Part shown: positions 51,887-62,103 of the stretch, one piece after another | Layout: every line of letters starts with the position of its first letter | Numbering within the stretch: position 1 is the first letter of the stretch | NCBI GenBank assembly: GCA_951813555.1 | Contig: OX638344.1 | Location: 2,261,076-2,325,075, forward strand | From: an uncultured Acidimicrobiales bacterium | Lineage (GTDB): Bacteria > Actinomycetota > Acidimicrobiia > Acidimicrobiales > Bin134 | DNA length: 64,000 nucleotides | Reading direction: 5' to 3' | Translations under genes and position numbers: made by a program | The notes under the pieces: generated by a model | What the model was told of the DNA's origin: nothing | Database searches by the model: none | Seen by the model: the letters and a program-made list of their open reading frames with translations, nothing else

Positions 51887-52756
51887 ATGAGCAAAGTCAC
51901 CACACTGGAAGAGGCGGCGGCTTCCATTCCCGACGGCTCCACCGTGGCCATCGGCGGGCTGTCGATGAACAGTGCACCCATGGCCCTGGTCCGGGAGCTG
52001 GTGCGCCAGCAGAAAAAGGACCTGGATTTGGTGGCAATTGTGGCCGGCATGGCCGTGGACTGGCTGGTGGCCGGAGGCTGCGTGCGGAAGGTCATGTCCG
52101 GGCTGGTCAGCTTCGAGGGCCTGGGCTTGGCCCCCAATTTCCGAGCCGCGGTGCAGTCAGGGCAAGTGGCCATCGAGGAATACAGCGAGCATCTGCTGAT
52201 CTGCCGACTCCAGGCTCAGAGCTACAACCTGCCGTTCATGCCCACCAAGGCCGGCCTCGGCACCGACGTGCTCGGCCTGCACGCCGAGTCGGGAGCGGTG
52301 CGTGAGGAGAAAGACGGCCCCACCGGAGAGCACTATGTGGCCTGCACCCGCCTGGCGGTGGACGTGGCCTTGGTCCACGCCCACGAGGCCGACATGCGGG
52401 GCACCACCCGGGTCAACCCCAAGCTGGTGTGGATGGACAACGAGATCGTCAACGCGGCTGCCCGTTCGGTGGCCTCTGTGGAGCGGGTGGTGGACACTGC
52501 GGTGTTTACCGCCGAGCCGGAGCGCACCACCTACCCGAGGTTCATGATCGACCAAGTCGCTATCGCCCCAAACGGTGCCTACCCCTGTTCGTGCTTCCCC
52601 GAGTACGGCCACGACTCTGGATTCTTCACGGAGTACTCCATGGCGGCCCGTGATCCGCAGGACTTCTCGCGCTTCTTCCAAGAGCGAGTTGTGGGCCCGG
52701 ACACCTGGGAAGACTTCCTAGCCGCCAACAACGTCTCGACGGGAGTCTCAGCATGA
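51887..52756 (+). CDS. CoA-transferase family I alpha subunit, IpdA-like (copy 2)
   Basis: 289 residues. TLEEAAASIPDGSTVAIGGL, SAPMALVRELVRQQKKDL, LPFMPTKAGLGTDVLG, VALVHAHEADMRGTTRVNP and FMIDQVAIAPNGAYPCSCFP parallel the 24-kb copy closely. The paired subunit starts within its stop (ATGA). The duplication suggests two related substrates or one pathway step used twice. P450, SDR and acyl-CoA ligase neighbours fit cyclic-lipid breakdown. Confidence 0.85.
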   Translation: MSKVTTLEEAAASIPDGSTVAIGGLSMNSAPMALVRELVRQQKKDLDLVAIVAGMAVDWLVAGGCVRKVMSGLVSFEGLGLAPNFRAAVQSGQVAIEEYSEHLLICRLQAQSYNLPFMPTKAGLGTDVLGLHAESGAVREEKDGPTGEHYVACTRLAVDVALVHAHEADMRGTTRVNPKLVWMDNEIVNAAARSVASVERVVDTAVFTAEPERTTYPRFMIDQVAIAPNGAYPCSCFPEYGHDSGFFTEYSMAARDPQDFSRFFQERVVGPDTWEDFLAANNVSTGVSA

Positions 52757-53550
52757 GCACCCCGGTCCCCGGATACCACTGCACCATCGACGAGTTGATG
52801 GTGGTGGCCTTCTCCCGGGCCATGTCCAATGACACTCGGGCGTTCAACGGCGCAGTGTCGTTCATCCCCGTGTGCGGCTACCTGCTGGCCCGGCGCACCC
52901 ACGCGCCGGAGCTGGTGTGGGCCGCCAGCTCTATCGCCGTCGACGCCGACCCCGACGAGATTGGCGACTCCACCCTGTCGGATTCCCTGTGGGGCGGGGC
53001 CACCATGTTGAGCAACTCCCCCTTCGACTTCTGGACCTACGCCCAGGGCGCCCGCTACAACACATTCGCCTTTCGGGGGGCGCAAATGGACGCCTACGGC
53101 AACGTGAACAACACGGTTATCGGCCCCTACGACGCCCCCAAAGTGCGCCTGCCCGGAGGCGGCGGCATGGCCGACCTCGGCGCCATGATCCCCCGCATCT
53201 ACCTGTGGTCGTCCACCCACGACCCTCGCACATTTGTCGATCGGCTCCATTTCCGCTCCGGCATCGGCTGGGGCGACGGCGGAGATCACCGCGAGCGCAT
53301 GGGCATGCCCGGCGGACCAAAGCTGTGCATCACCAATATGTGCGTGTTCGACTTTGAGCCGGCCAGCAAGCGGATGCGGCTGGCCTCGCTGCACCCCGAA
53401 GTCACTGCCGAGCAGGTGCAAGGGGCCACTGGCTTCGAGGTGCTGGTGCCCGATGGGGACATCCCAGTCACCGCCCGCCCCACTGAAGAGGAGCTGCATA
53501 TCCTGCGAAATGAAGTCGACCCGACCAGCGCCCGCCTGCGGGAGTTTTAG
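52753..53550 (+). CDS. CoA-transferase family I beta subunit, IpdB-like (copy 2)
   Basis: 265 residues, start overlapping the alpha-subunit stop by four bases. RGAQMDAYGNVNNTVIGPYD, ITNMCVFDFEPASKRMRLA, SLHPEVTAEQVQGATGFEV and TEEELHILRNEVDP match the first copy and the IpdB pattern. There is no SENG catalytic motif (FNGAVSFIPVCGYLLARRTH at the equivalent site), so hydrolase chemistry is more likely than CoA transfer. An SDR gene starts four bases after its stop. Confidence 0.85.
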   Translation: MSTPVPGYHCTIDELMVVAFSRAMSNDTRAFNGAVSFIPVCGYLLARRTHAPELVWAASSIAVDADPDEIGDSTLSDSLWGGATMLSNSPFDFWTYAQGARYNTFAFRGAQMDAYGNVNNTVIGPYDAPKVRLPGGGGMADLGAMIPRIYLWSSTHDPRTFVDRLHFRSGIGWGDGGDHRERMGMPGGPKLCITNMCVFDFEPASKRMRLASLHPEVTAEQVQGATGFEVLVPDGDIPVTARPTEEELHILRNEVDPTSARLREF

Positions 53551-53553
53551 CCC

Positions 53554-54324
53554 ATGAGAGTCCCCGGATCTGTTGCCCTAGTGACCGGCGGTGCTTCTGG
53601 GCTAGGCGCCGGTGTGGTCAAGACGCTGCTGGACAAGGACGGCCGGGTGGTGATCTTGGACCTGCCCTCCTCGGCCGGTGCGGACATGGCTGCCGATCTG
53701 GGCGACGTGGCCGCCTTCGTCCCCGTTGACGTCACCAACACCGATGACGTTGAGCAGGCCGTGGCCGCCGCGGCCTCAGCTTTCGGCCGCATCGACGTGC
53801 TGGTGAGCTGCGCGGGCATCAGCTCGGGCCAGCGGGTGGTGTCCCGCGACGGCACCCCCAATCCCCTGGACCACTTCACCCGCCACATCGAGGTGAACCT
53901 CATCGGCCTGTTCGACGTGGCCCGCCACGCGGTCTCGGCCATGTCGGCCAACGAGCCCAACGCCGACGGCGAGCGGGGTCTGATCGTGAACATCGCCTCC
54001 ATCGCCGGCTACGAGGGCCAGGTGGGGCAGTCGGCCTACGGGTCGTCAAAAGCCGGGGTGATCGGGTTGACCCTGCCCATGGCCCGAGATCTGGCCGTCT
54101 GGGGCATCCGGGTGATGGCCATCGCTCCAGGCACCATGGACACCCCCATGCTCGCCACCCTCAACGAGGACTTCATCGCCAAGCTGGTGGAAGACAACGT
54201 CTTCCCCCACCGCCTGGGCACACCCGCCGACGTGGGCTCTCTGGTGGTCCACTTCATGGATAACACGTTCTTGAACGGCGAAGTGGTAAGACTCGACGCC
54301 GGACTGCGGCTAACCAGCAACTAG
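53554..54324 (+). CDS. SDR-family dehydrogenase (3-hydroxyacyl-CoA dehydrogenase type 2-like)
   Basis: 256 residues. TGGASGLGAGVVKTLLDKDG cofactor loop, a Ser in NIASIAGYEGQVG and YGSSKAGVIGL (Tyr/Lys pair). The pattern VALVTGGASGLGAG...PVDVTNTDDVEQAV and the C-terminal TPADVGSLVVHFMDN are those of HSD17B10-like acyl-CoA dehydrogenases, which oxidise 3-hydroxyacyl-CoA or hydroxysteroids. Last gene of the IpdAB-like operon (four bases after copy 2 beta). Confidence 0.88.
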   Translation: MRVPGSVALVTGGASGLGAGVVKTLLDKDGRVVILDLPSSAGADMAADLGDVAAFVPVDVTNTDDVEQAVAAAASAFGRIDVLVSCAGISSGQRVVSRDGTPNPLDHFTRHIEVNLIGLFDVARHAVSAMSANEPNADGERGLIVNIASIAGYEGQVGQSAYGSSKAGVIGLTLPMARDLAVWGIRVMAIAPGTMDTPMLATLNEDFIAKLVEDNVFPHRLGTPADVGSLVVHFMDNTFLNGEVVRLDAGLRLTSN

Positions 54325-54380
54325 GCGGGTCTCGTACTGCCAGTTGTCCCCTATGCCCGGAGTCCGGCCCCGATGAGCAA

Positions 54381-54420
54381 TGGCGGCCGAGGCGAGGAGG
54401 GGATTACGCCTCGGCCGCCA
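54381..54420. terminator. 14-bp perfect hairpin between convergent SDR and ABC ATPase genes
   Basis: TGGCGGCCGAGGCG (54381-54394) is exactly complementary to 54407-54420, with a 12-base loop. It sits between convergent stops at 54324 and 54438. It probably serves as a bidirectional intrinsic terminator; no U-tract follows. Confidence 0.65.
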
Positions 54421-54437
54421 ACTGCGGTCTCGTGCTA

Positions 54438-55520
54438 TTAGGCTCCGATGCGCTCGCCGTTGGGAGCAAACACATGAACCGGGCCTCGGCACGAGACCTG
54501 GACGTTGTCGCCGCGCTGGGTCATGGTTTCCCCCTCAGCGCGCACAACCAGAAGGAGCGGACCACCTTGATGCTCAACGGTAATGTGGACGTACGACTCA
54601 GAGCCCAGCTCCTCCACCACAGTGACCTGACCGGCAATCCCCTCGCTACCCAGGCGAAGATGCTCAGGACGGACTCCGACCGTAATGGCACCCGGGTCGC
54701 GAGCAGCCAGATCATGGGCTGTCTGCTCATCGAGGGGAAGGGAGAGAGAGCCCAGGCGCAGACCGTTCGTGCCCTCCGATAAGACTTCGACAAGGTTCAT
54801 TGCCGGTGAGCCGATGAACCCGGCCACGAACAGATTGACCGGATGGCTGTACAGAGTTCGCGGGCGGTCGACCTGCTGGAGAATCCCGTCTTTGAGGACC
54901 GCGACCCGATGGCCCATGGTCATTGCCTCCACCTGATCGTGGGTGACGTACACGGTGGTGACCCCCAACCTGGCCTGGAGATCGGCGAGTTCAGTTCGAG
55001 TCTGAACTCTTAGCTTGGCGTCGAGGTTGGAGAGCGGCTCGTCCATCAAGAAGACCTGCGGCCGGCGCACGATGGCCCGGCCCATCGCCACCCGCTGGCG
55101 CTGCCCCCCGGACAGGTTCTTCGGCTTGCGATCCAGATAGGGCTCCAGATCGAGAATGCGGGCTGCTTCTCGCACTCGCTCGGCCCGCTCCGCCTTCGGG
55201 ACACCTTGCTGCTTGAGCGCGAATCCCATGTTCGCCTGCACGGTCATATTGGGGTAGAGGGCGTAGTTCTGGAACACCATGGCGATATCGCGGTCTTGGG
55301 GCGGAGTCAGCGTCACATCCTCGTTGTCGATATAGACGCTGCCCTTGTCGACGAACTCCAGCCCGGCCAGCATTCGCAGCGCGGTGGACTTGCCCGAGCC
55401 CGATGGGCCCACGAGCACTAAGAGCTCGCCGTCGGGGATATCGAGGTCCAGCGACTCCACCGCGGGAATGTCGGTTCCCGGATAGATTCGACTGGCGTTC
55501 TCATATCGGACTTCAGCCAT
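54438..55520 (-). CDS. Sugar/polyol ABC transporter ATP-binding protein (UgpC/MalK-like)
   Basis: 360 residues. Walker A VGPSGSGKSTALRMLAG, Q-loop in FQNYALYPNM, signature LSGGQRQRVAMGRAI, Walker B VFLMDEPLSNLDAKLR, H-loop YVTHDQVEAMTMG. A C-terminal TOBE/OB domain (VGVRPEHLRL) is typical of MalK/UgpC-type carbohydrate importers, often shared between systems. Follows the MalG-like permease after about 30 bases; last gene of the operon. Confidence 0.93.
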   Translation of the reverse strand: MAEVRYENASRIYPGTDIPAVESLDLDIPDGELLVLVGPSGSGKSTALRMLAGLEFVDKGSVYIDNEDVTLTPPQDRDIAMVFQNYALYPNMTVQANMGFALKQQGVPKAERAERVREAARILDLEPYLDRKPKNLSGGQRQRVAMGRAIVRRPQVFLMDEPLSNLDAKLRVQTRTELADLQARLGVTTVYVTHDQVEAMTMGHRVAVLKDGILQQVDRPRTLYSHPVNLFVAGFIGSPAMNLVEVLSEGTNGLRLGSLSLPLDEQTAHDLAARDPGAITVGVRPEHLRLGSEGIAGQVTVVEELGSESYVHITVEHQGGPLLLVVRAEGETMTQRGDNVQVSCRGPVHVFAPNGERIGA

Positions 55521-55550
55521 GTCCCAGCTCCTTTCGGCACTTGAACGAAA

Positions 55551-56408
55551 TCACTTGATCGCTCCCATCGAAAGGCCGCGTATCATCCGCTTCTGAGCCA
55601 ACCACCCGGCCAGCACCACCGGGAGAGTTGCCAGGGTGGATGCAGCCGACAGCTTGGCCAAGAAGTTGCCGCGGGTGCTGACGTTGGAGGTAACCCAGAT
55701 AGGAATCGTCGACCCGTCCACCGGGTTGAGCTGGACGGCGAGGAAGAACTCGTTCCAGGCGAAGATCACGCACAACAAAGCGGTGGCGGCCAGGCCGGGG
55801 GCCACAATGGGCAGGATCACCGAGGTGATCTGGCCACGCAGCTTGGCCCCGTCGATCTGGGCGGCTTCGATGAGTTCCTTGGGCACCTCGCTGAAGAACG
55901 ACCGGAGCATCCACACCGCGAGCGGAAGGTTCATGGCGGTGTAGAGGATGATGAGCACTAGCCGGGTGTTCAGAAGATCCAACTCCCGGGCGATGATCCA
56001 CAGCGGGAGGATCGCCGCCACCACCGGGAGGAATTTGGTGGAGATGAAGAAGAACAACACGTCCCGCCATTTGGCCACGGGCCGAATGGCCAGGGCGTAG
56101 GCAGCCGGGACGGCAAGGACCAGCACCAAGATCGTCGAGATCGACACCGCCCACACCGAGTTCATGAACGCCTCTCTGAAGCCGAGCAAGCCCTGTGTCT
56201 GGGAGGTCACTTCGTTGAACCGGTCGAACGTCGGGTCGAAAACAAGCTTCGGGTCGGTGTTGGCGTCTATCTCTTCTTTGAAGCCGTTCAGAACCATCCA
56301 GAAGATGGGGAAGAAGAAGACGAGGGCGACCGCCCAGCTCAAGAGGCCCAGAAAGAAGGAGACTGCTCGCTTCTTCCCGACTTCCGTGCCAGTCCCGCCT
56401 GCCCTCAT
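55551..56408 (-). CDS. Carbohydrate ABC transporter permease (MalG-like)
   Basis: 285 residues with six predicted helices (AVALVFFFPIFWMVLNGF first; then SVWAVSISTILVLVLAVPAA, and others). The EAA loop EVPKELIEAAQIDGAKLRGQ, which docks to the ATPase, is clear. ATG overlaps the upstream permease stop (ATGA-type, 4 bases). Inner-membrane half of the importer. Confidence 0.92.
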   Translation of the reverse strand: MRAGGTGTEVGKKRAVSFFLGLLSWAVALVFFFPIFWMVLNGFKEEIDANTDPKLVFDPTFDRFNEVTSQTQGLLGFREAFMNSVWAVSISTILVLVLAVPAAYALAIRPVAKWRDVLFFFISTKFLPVVAAILPLWIIARELDLLNTRLVLIILYTAMNLPLAVWMLRSFFSEVPKELIEAAQIDGAKLRGQITSVILPIVAPGLAATALLCVIFAWNEFFLAVQLNPVDGSTIPIWVTSNVSTRGNFLAKLSAASTLATLPVVLAGWLAQKRMIRGLSMGAIK

Positions 56409-57319
56409 GGCTTCTCACCTTCCAGGAGATTGGACAGCACCCGCAGACCGAAGGTGGCGATCACGATGGAGGCGATCACCACCACGATGCTGTAGGCCGA
56501 GGCCTGCCCGAATTGCCAGCCACCGCCGATGGAGCGCTGGAAGACGAAGTAGGGCACGTTGGTGGAGTCGGGACCCCCTCCGGTGATCACATCCACATAG
56601 TCGAAGACCTGGATGAGGTAGATGGAACCCAGCAGGATCCCCAACTCCAGATAGGGACGGAGCTGGGGCAGCGTGATCTGGAAGAACATCGCCCTGCTCG
56701 AGGCTCCGTCCACCCGGGCGGCTTCCAACACCGACTGGTCCTGACCCTGCAATCCGGCCAGCACGATCAACATCATGAACGGCGTCCATTGCCACACCAG
56801 CACAGACACGATCGACCACAACGGCCAGCGGGTCACGAACTCGATCCGCTCGAACCCCAGGGAATCGAGCAGCCAATTCAACACCCCGAATGACGAATTG
56901 AATACCTGTGTCTTCCACACCAGCCCGGCAACAACGGGCATGATCAGAAACGGAGTGATCAACAGCGTCCGAACAAACCCCTGTCCGAAGAACTTCCGGT
57001 CGAGCAGGATGGCGAGAAGCGTTCCCAGCAGCAACGAGAGCAGCACCGCGGAGACCGTCATCCAAATACTGGTCCACACCGCCTCGCGGAAGAACCGATT
57101 GTCGAGTAGATCGACGTAGTTGCTGAAGCCGATGAAGTTCCGCGGCTCAGGCGGAACGATCTTCCATTCGGTCAGGCTGTACCACAGGCTCAGGATGAAC
57201 GGAACCTGGGTGACAACGATGGTGAACACCAGGGCAGGAACAAGGGGGAGCCGACGCCGCCAACCTTCTCGACGTTGCAGTCTCTTCACCTGCTCCGCTC
57301 GATCGGTCTGCTGCGACAC
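56405..57319 (-). CDS. Carbohydrate ABC transporter permease (MalF-like)
   Basis: 304 residues. LPLVPALVFTIVVTQVPFIL, a SLWYSLTEWKI periplasmic turn, further helices (VSAVLLSLLLGTLLAILL; LLITPFLIMPVVAGLVW), and the EAA loop SVLEAARVDGASSRAMFFQ. Pairs with the MalG-like protein. Separated from the binding-protein gene by about 113 bases, where a hairpin may reduce downstream expression. Confidence 0.92.
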   Translation of the reverse strand: MSQQTDRAEQVKRLQRREGWRRRLPLVPALVFTIVVTQVPFILSLWYSLTEWKIVPPEPRNFIGFSNYVDLLDNRFFREAVWTSIWMTVSAVLLSLLLGTLLAILLDRKFFGQGFVRTLLITPFLIMPVVAGLVWKTQVFNSSFGVLNWLLDSLGFERIEFVTRWPLWSIVSVLVWQWTPFMMLIVLAGLQGQDQSVLEAARVDGASSRAMFFQITLPQLRPYLELGILLGSIYLIQVFDYVDVITGGGPDSTNVPYFVFQRSIGGGWQFGQASAYSIVVVIASIVIATFGLRVLSNLLEGEKP

Positions 57320-57422
57320 GGCTCCCCCTAGCCTGTTCCTGATATTTTGTTCAACCTAGGCCAAGCCAACGCATTTCAATCAGAGAACATGCACTTTGTT
57401 GGCCAGTGTGTTACTTCTCGGG

Positions 57423-57448
57423 CGAAGTGCTCCTAACTGCTCACTTCG
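57423..57448 (-). terminator. Hairpin at the 3' end of the binding-protein gene
   Basis: CGAAGTG (57423-57429) and CACTTCG (57442-57448) form a 7-bp stem spanning the binding protein's stop codon. In such operons a partial terminator here favours the binding protein over the permeases. Stem strength is modest. Confidence 0.4.
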
Positions 57449-58875
57449 GACGCGATGTCCTGACACGCACTGAGAGCTGAGTCAACGCTGATCGACCCGG
57501 CAATGGCAGCCGAGAACTGCTCGGTGCAGCGGGTGCCGACATCCTGGAACTCGGGCACGCCGACGTACTGCACGCCCGGCAAACCCGGACGGGGCGTGGT
57601 GCCCGGGTTGTCGATGGGTGCGGCCAGCATGGCGTCAAGCGTCTTTTGGGCAAAGGCCTGCGCCGCAGCCTGATAGTTCGGATTGGCGTAGGTTGACTCG
57701 CGCGTTCCAGGAGGCACGGCGGCCCAGCCTCCTGGCAGCGACTCGCCGGCAGCGTTGATGTACTCCTCGCTGGTGGCCCAGCTCACGTACTCCCATGCGG
57801 TGTCGGGATCAGAGGAGTTTTGCGGAATCGCCAGTGCCCAGGCCCACAGCCAGCCAGAGGCGTCGGTGACCTTGGTTGGCGCGAGGGCGAAGCCGTTGAG
57901 GCCCTTGACTGGGCTGTCGTCGGCTTCAAGGATGCCGGCTGCGACCGTGGCGTCGTACCACATGGCCACCTGGCCGTTCTGGTAGAGGCTCAAGCACTCG
58001 TTGAAGCTGGCGTTGGCTGCGTCGTCCTGGCCAGCGTCGTTGATGAGCGCGACATAGAACTCGAGGGCCTCGCGGAACTCAGGCTGATCAACCTGGGCCG
58101 CTCCGATCGAGCCGTCGGCGTTGGCCAGCCACCAGGTGCCCCCGAATGTGTTGAGAACGGTGGTGAAGGCAGCACCGAGGTCGCCCCAGCCGGGCTTGCC
58201 CCGCAAGCAGATGCCGGCCATCTCATCGGAGTCGATGGTGCGGGCAATGTTGGCCAGCTCATCCCAGGTGGGGGCGGCTGGCATCGTCAGGCCTGCGGCG
58301 TCGATGACGTCTTGGCGGTACATGACGAACGAGGACTCCGCATAGAATGGCGCCGCGTAGAGGCCCCCCTCATAGGAAAGGCCGCCGCGCACCGCGGGGA
58401 TGATGTCGTCGACGTTCCACTCGGGCGTGTCAGCTGCGAAGTCGTTGAGATCGTAGAGCCAACCGTTGGCCCCGAACTGCGGCGACTCGAACATGCCGAT
58501 CATGACCACATCGAACTGCTCCCCCCCGGCGCCCACGTCACGGGTGACGATCTCGCGCAGGGTCTGCTCCTCCAGGAACGTGTAGTTGACTTCGATACCG
58601 GTCTCGGCGGTAAACAGACTCGGCGTGAGGCTGGCGATGTCCTCCATCTGCGGGTTGCCCACGATGGCCACGTTGATCGATCGGCTCTCAACTGGTGCTG
58701 CCGGCTCTTGGGTGGCCGCAGCGGGGGCTTCAGTGGCCGCAGCAGTGGCCGGTGCATCACTCGACGTGTCGCTGTCATCATCGTTGCCGCATGAAGCGGC
58801 CACTAGAGCGAACGCCGTGAGCAGACTGAAAAACAGGAGCCGAATGCTCCACCTCGGTCGGCTGGTTCTTGTCAT
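57433..58875 (-). CDS. ABC transporter sugar/polyol-binding lipoprotein
   Basis: 480 residues from ATG 58875 (AAGGGGG nine bases upstream; the GTG at 58881 is too close to it). Signal peptide RLLFFSLLTAFALVAASC has a lipobox ending at Cys. A Thr/Ala/Pro-rich linker precedes the two-domain type-1 solute-binding fold: EDIASLTPSLFTAETGIEV, WLWAWALAIPQNSSDPDTAW, WEYVSWATSEEYI. High-affinity binding component of the importer. The mannitol dehydrogenase divergent from it suggests a hexitol or related sugar as substrate. Confidence 0.92.
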   Translation of the reverse strand: MTRTSRPRWSIRLLFFSLLTAFALVAASCGNDDDSDTSSDAPATAAATEAPAAATQEPAAPVESRSINVAIVGNPQMEDIASLTPSLFTAETGIEVNYTFLEEQTLREIVTRDVGAGGEQFDVVMIGMFESPQFGANGWLYDLNDFAADTPEWNVDDIIPAVRGGLSYEGGLYAAPFYAESSFVMYRQDVIDAAGLTMPAAPTWDELANIARTIDSDEMAGICLRGKPGWGDLGAAFTTVLNTFGGTWWLANADGSIGAAQVDQPEFREALEFYVALINDAGQDDAANASFNECLSLYQNGQVAMWYDATVAAGILEADDSPVKGLNGFALAPTKVTDASGWLWAWALAIPQNSSDPDTAWEYVSWATSEEYINAAGESLPGGWAAVPPGTRESTYANPNYQAAAQAFAQKTLDAMLAAPIDNPGTTPRPGLPGVQYVGVPEFQDVGTRCTEQFSAAIAGSISVDSALSACQDIASEVSS

Positions 58876-59049
58876 TGGCACATTCCCCCTTGGGTAGGAA
58901 CCGGTGGGAGACCTCCTCCCTGACGGTAATTTGCCCGAACTTAGTTTTGTTTACTTGGGATTGCAAGCCTTGAGATTGGTTTTATGTGGGTATCATCCTG
59001 AATCTCTGCCATTTTATCTGTGTTTGTGTTGGTAGTAGGGTATCTGGCC
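58876..59049. promoter_or_regulatory. Divergent regulatory region, binding protein / mannitol dehydrogenase
   Basis: About 174 bases, AT-rich between 58930 and 59040, separating divergent operons. GTTTTGTTTAC (58946-58956), GGTTTTATG (58979-58987) and GTGTTTGTGTT (59020-59030) are similar T-rich elements that might bind the DeoR-family regulator encoded at 60515. This is inference; no known operator sequence is matched. Confidence 0.4.
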
Positions 59050-60514
<1,465 letters not shown>

Positions 60515-60534
<20 letters not shown>

Positions 60535-61312
60535 ACCGATCACAACAACGCTCTTTCAGACCGAGCGCCAGCGAGAGATTGTGGGAATAACGCTGCAAAG
60601 CGGTCGAGTCGAAGTGGCCGAACTGGCCGACCGATTCGGGGTGACCACCGAGACCATCCGTCGAGATCTGTCCGATCTCCAGCGCCAACAGGTGGTGCGC
60701 CGAGTTCACGGCGGGGCGATTCCCTGGGAAACAGACGGTTTCGAACCGCTTCTGTCGGTTCGCGCCGATCAGCACGATCCCGAGAAGCGCCGCCTGGCTC
60801 AAGCGGCGGTGCAAGAATTGCCCGACACCGGGGCCATCATCATCGACTCGGGCAGCACGCTCACACGGTTCGCCGAAGTACTGCCCCGCCACTGCAACCT
60901 CCGGGTGGTCACCAATTCTCTGTACACCGCCCAGATCCTGGCCGAATACGAGGATGTCGACGTGATCGTGATCGGCGGCAAGCTCCGCAAGAACACCCTG
61001 GCCATGGTGGACGCCGACGCCGTTAGCGCCGTCGATCCGCTAGTGGTCGACACCCTGTTCATCAGCAGCGACGGCCTGTCAGCCACCAAGGGCCTTACCA
61101 CCCCCTACCGGGAAGAGGCAGCGCTGAAGAAGGCTATGATTAGAGCGGCGCGCCGAGTTGTCGCCCTCGTCGATCACTCCAAGGTGGGCCAAGACCAGTT
61201 CGTCCGATTCGCCGACTGGTCCGAAGTGGATGTGCTGGTCACCAACTCCGAAGTCGATCCTGGAATCATCGCCACCATCGAGTCGCTCGGCACCACCGTG
61301 TTGCTGGCGTGA
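60515..61312 (+). CDS. DeoR-family transcriptional regulator
   Basis: 265 residues. N-terminal helix-turn-helix QREIVGITLQSGRVEVAELA, RFGVTTETIRRDLSDLQ (recognition helix with TIRRDL), then VRRVHGGAIP, the DeoR signature. The C-terminal sugar-phosphate sensor has DSGSTLTRFAEVL, VTNSLYTAQIL, IVIGGKLRKNTLAMVD and VALVDHSKVGQDQFV. It probably senses a phosphorylated polyol or ketose and regulates the importer and dehydrogenase. Overlaps the dehydrogenase 3' end and, by GTGA, the next gene. Confidence 0.9.
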
Positions 61313-62103
61313 GCGAAGGCCACCAGTCGGCCCGAGCCCGCCATCTCGAATATGTGGCCATCGAAGTCGCCTCAGCGGCCGCCGGCTATGTACGAGTGCG
61401 CAGCGGCCAAGCCACCGCGGCACGAACCAAGAGCTCGCCCACCGACGTGGTCACCCACACCGACATGGAGTGCGAGCAGCTCATACGGTCGGAACTGCTG
61501 GCCCGCTGTCCTGGATCTTCGATTGTCGGCGAGGAACTCGACGATGATGACGGCGGCAACAACGTCGGCTGGATCGTCGACCCCATCGACGGGACCGTCA
61601 ACTTTCTCTACGACTTGCCGGTGGTCTCGGTCAGCATTGCCGCAACCATTGATGGCGAAGTGATGGCCGGAGCTGTTGCCGACGTCCACCGAGATGAGGT
61701 GTTCTCCGCCACCCGAGACTTGGGGGCGAGACGGATGGGCGAACCCATCTCCCCCACGGAACTGGCCGATCTCGACGGCGCACTAGTGGCCACCGGATTC
61801 GCCTACGACGCTGGACTGCGAGCAACCCAAGCCCAAATGCTGACCCGATTGCTACCCGTTTGCCGCGACATTCGCTGTATGGGCTCCGCCGCACTTAACC
61901 TCTGCTGGGTTGGATGCGGTCGCCTCGACGCCTACTTCGAGCGCGACTTGAAGATGTACGACTATGCCGCTGGTGCTCTCGTCGCGAGCGAGGCCGGGGC
62001 CACGATCGAGCTTCCCTCCACGACGGACCGCAACCTGACTATCGCGGCCACTGGCGGCATATTCGACTCGCTCCGAACGATCCTGGTCAGCCCCAACGAC
62101 TGA
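61309..62103 (+). CDS. Inositol monophosphatase family phosphatase
   Basis: 264 residues, GTG start overlapping the DeoR-type stop. Metal-site motifs are IVGEELDDDD, WIVDPIDGTVNFLYDLP (DPxDGTxNF) and the C-terminal YDYAAGALVASEAGA (usual WDxAAG; here Tyr). It likely dephosphorylates a sugar or polyol phosphate linked to the operon. The 3' end overlaps the convergent APH gene by 17 bases. Confidence 0.9.
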   Translation: MSEGHQSARARHLEYVAIEVASAAAGYVRVRSGQATAARTKSSPTDVVTHTDMECEQLIRSELLARCPGSSIVGEELDDDDGGNNVGWIVDPIDGTVNFLYDLPVVSVSIAATIDGEVMAGAVADVHRDEVFSATRDLGARRMGEPISPTELADLDGALVATGFAYDAGLRATQAQMLTRLLPVCRDIRCMGSAALNLCWVGCGRLDAYFERDLKMYDYAAGALVASEAGATIELPSTTDRNLTIAATGGIFDSLRTILVSPND

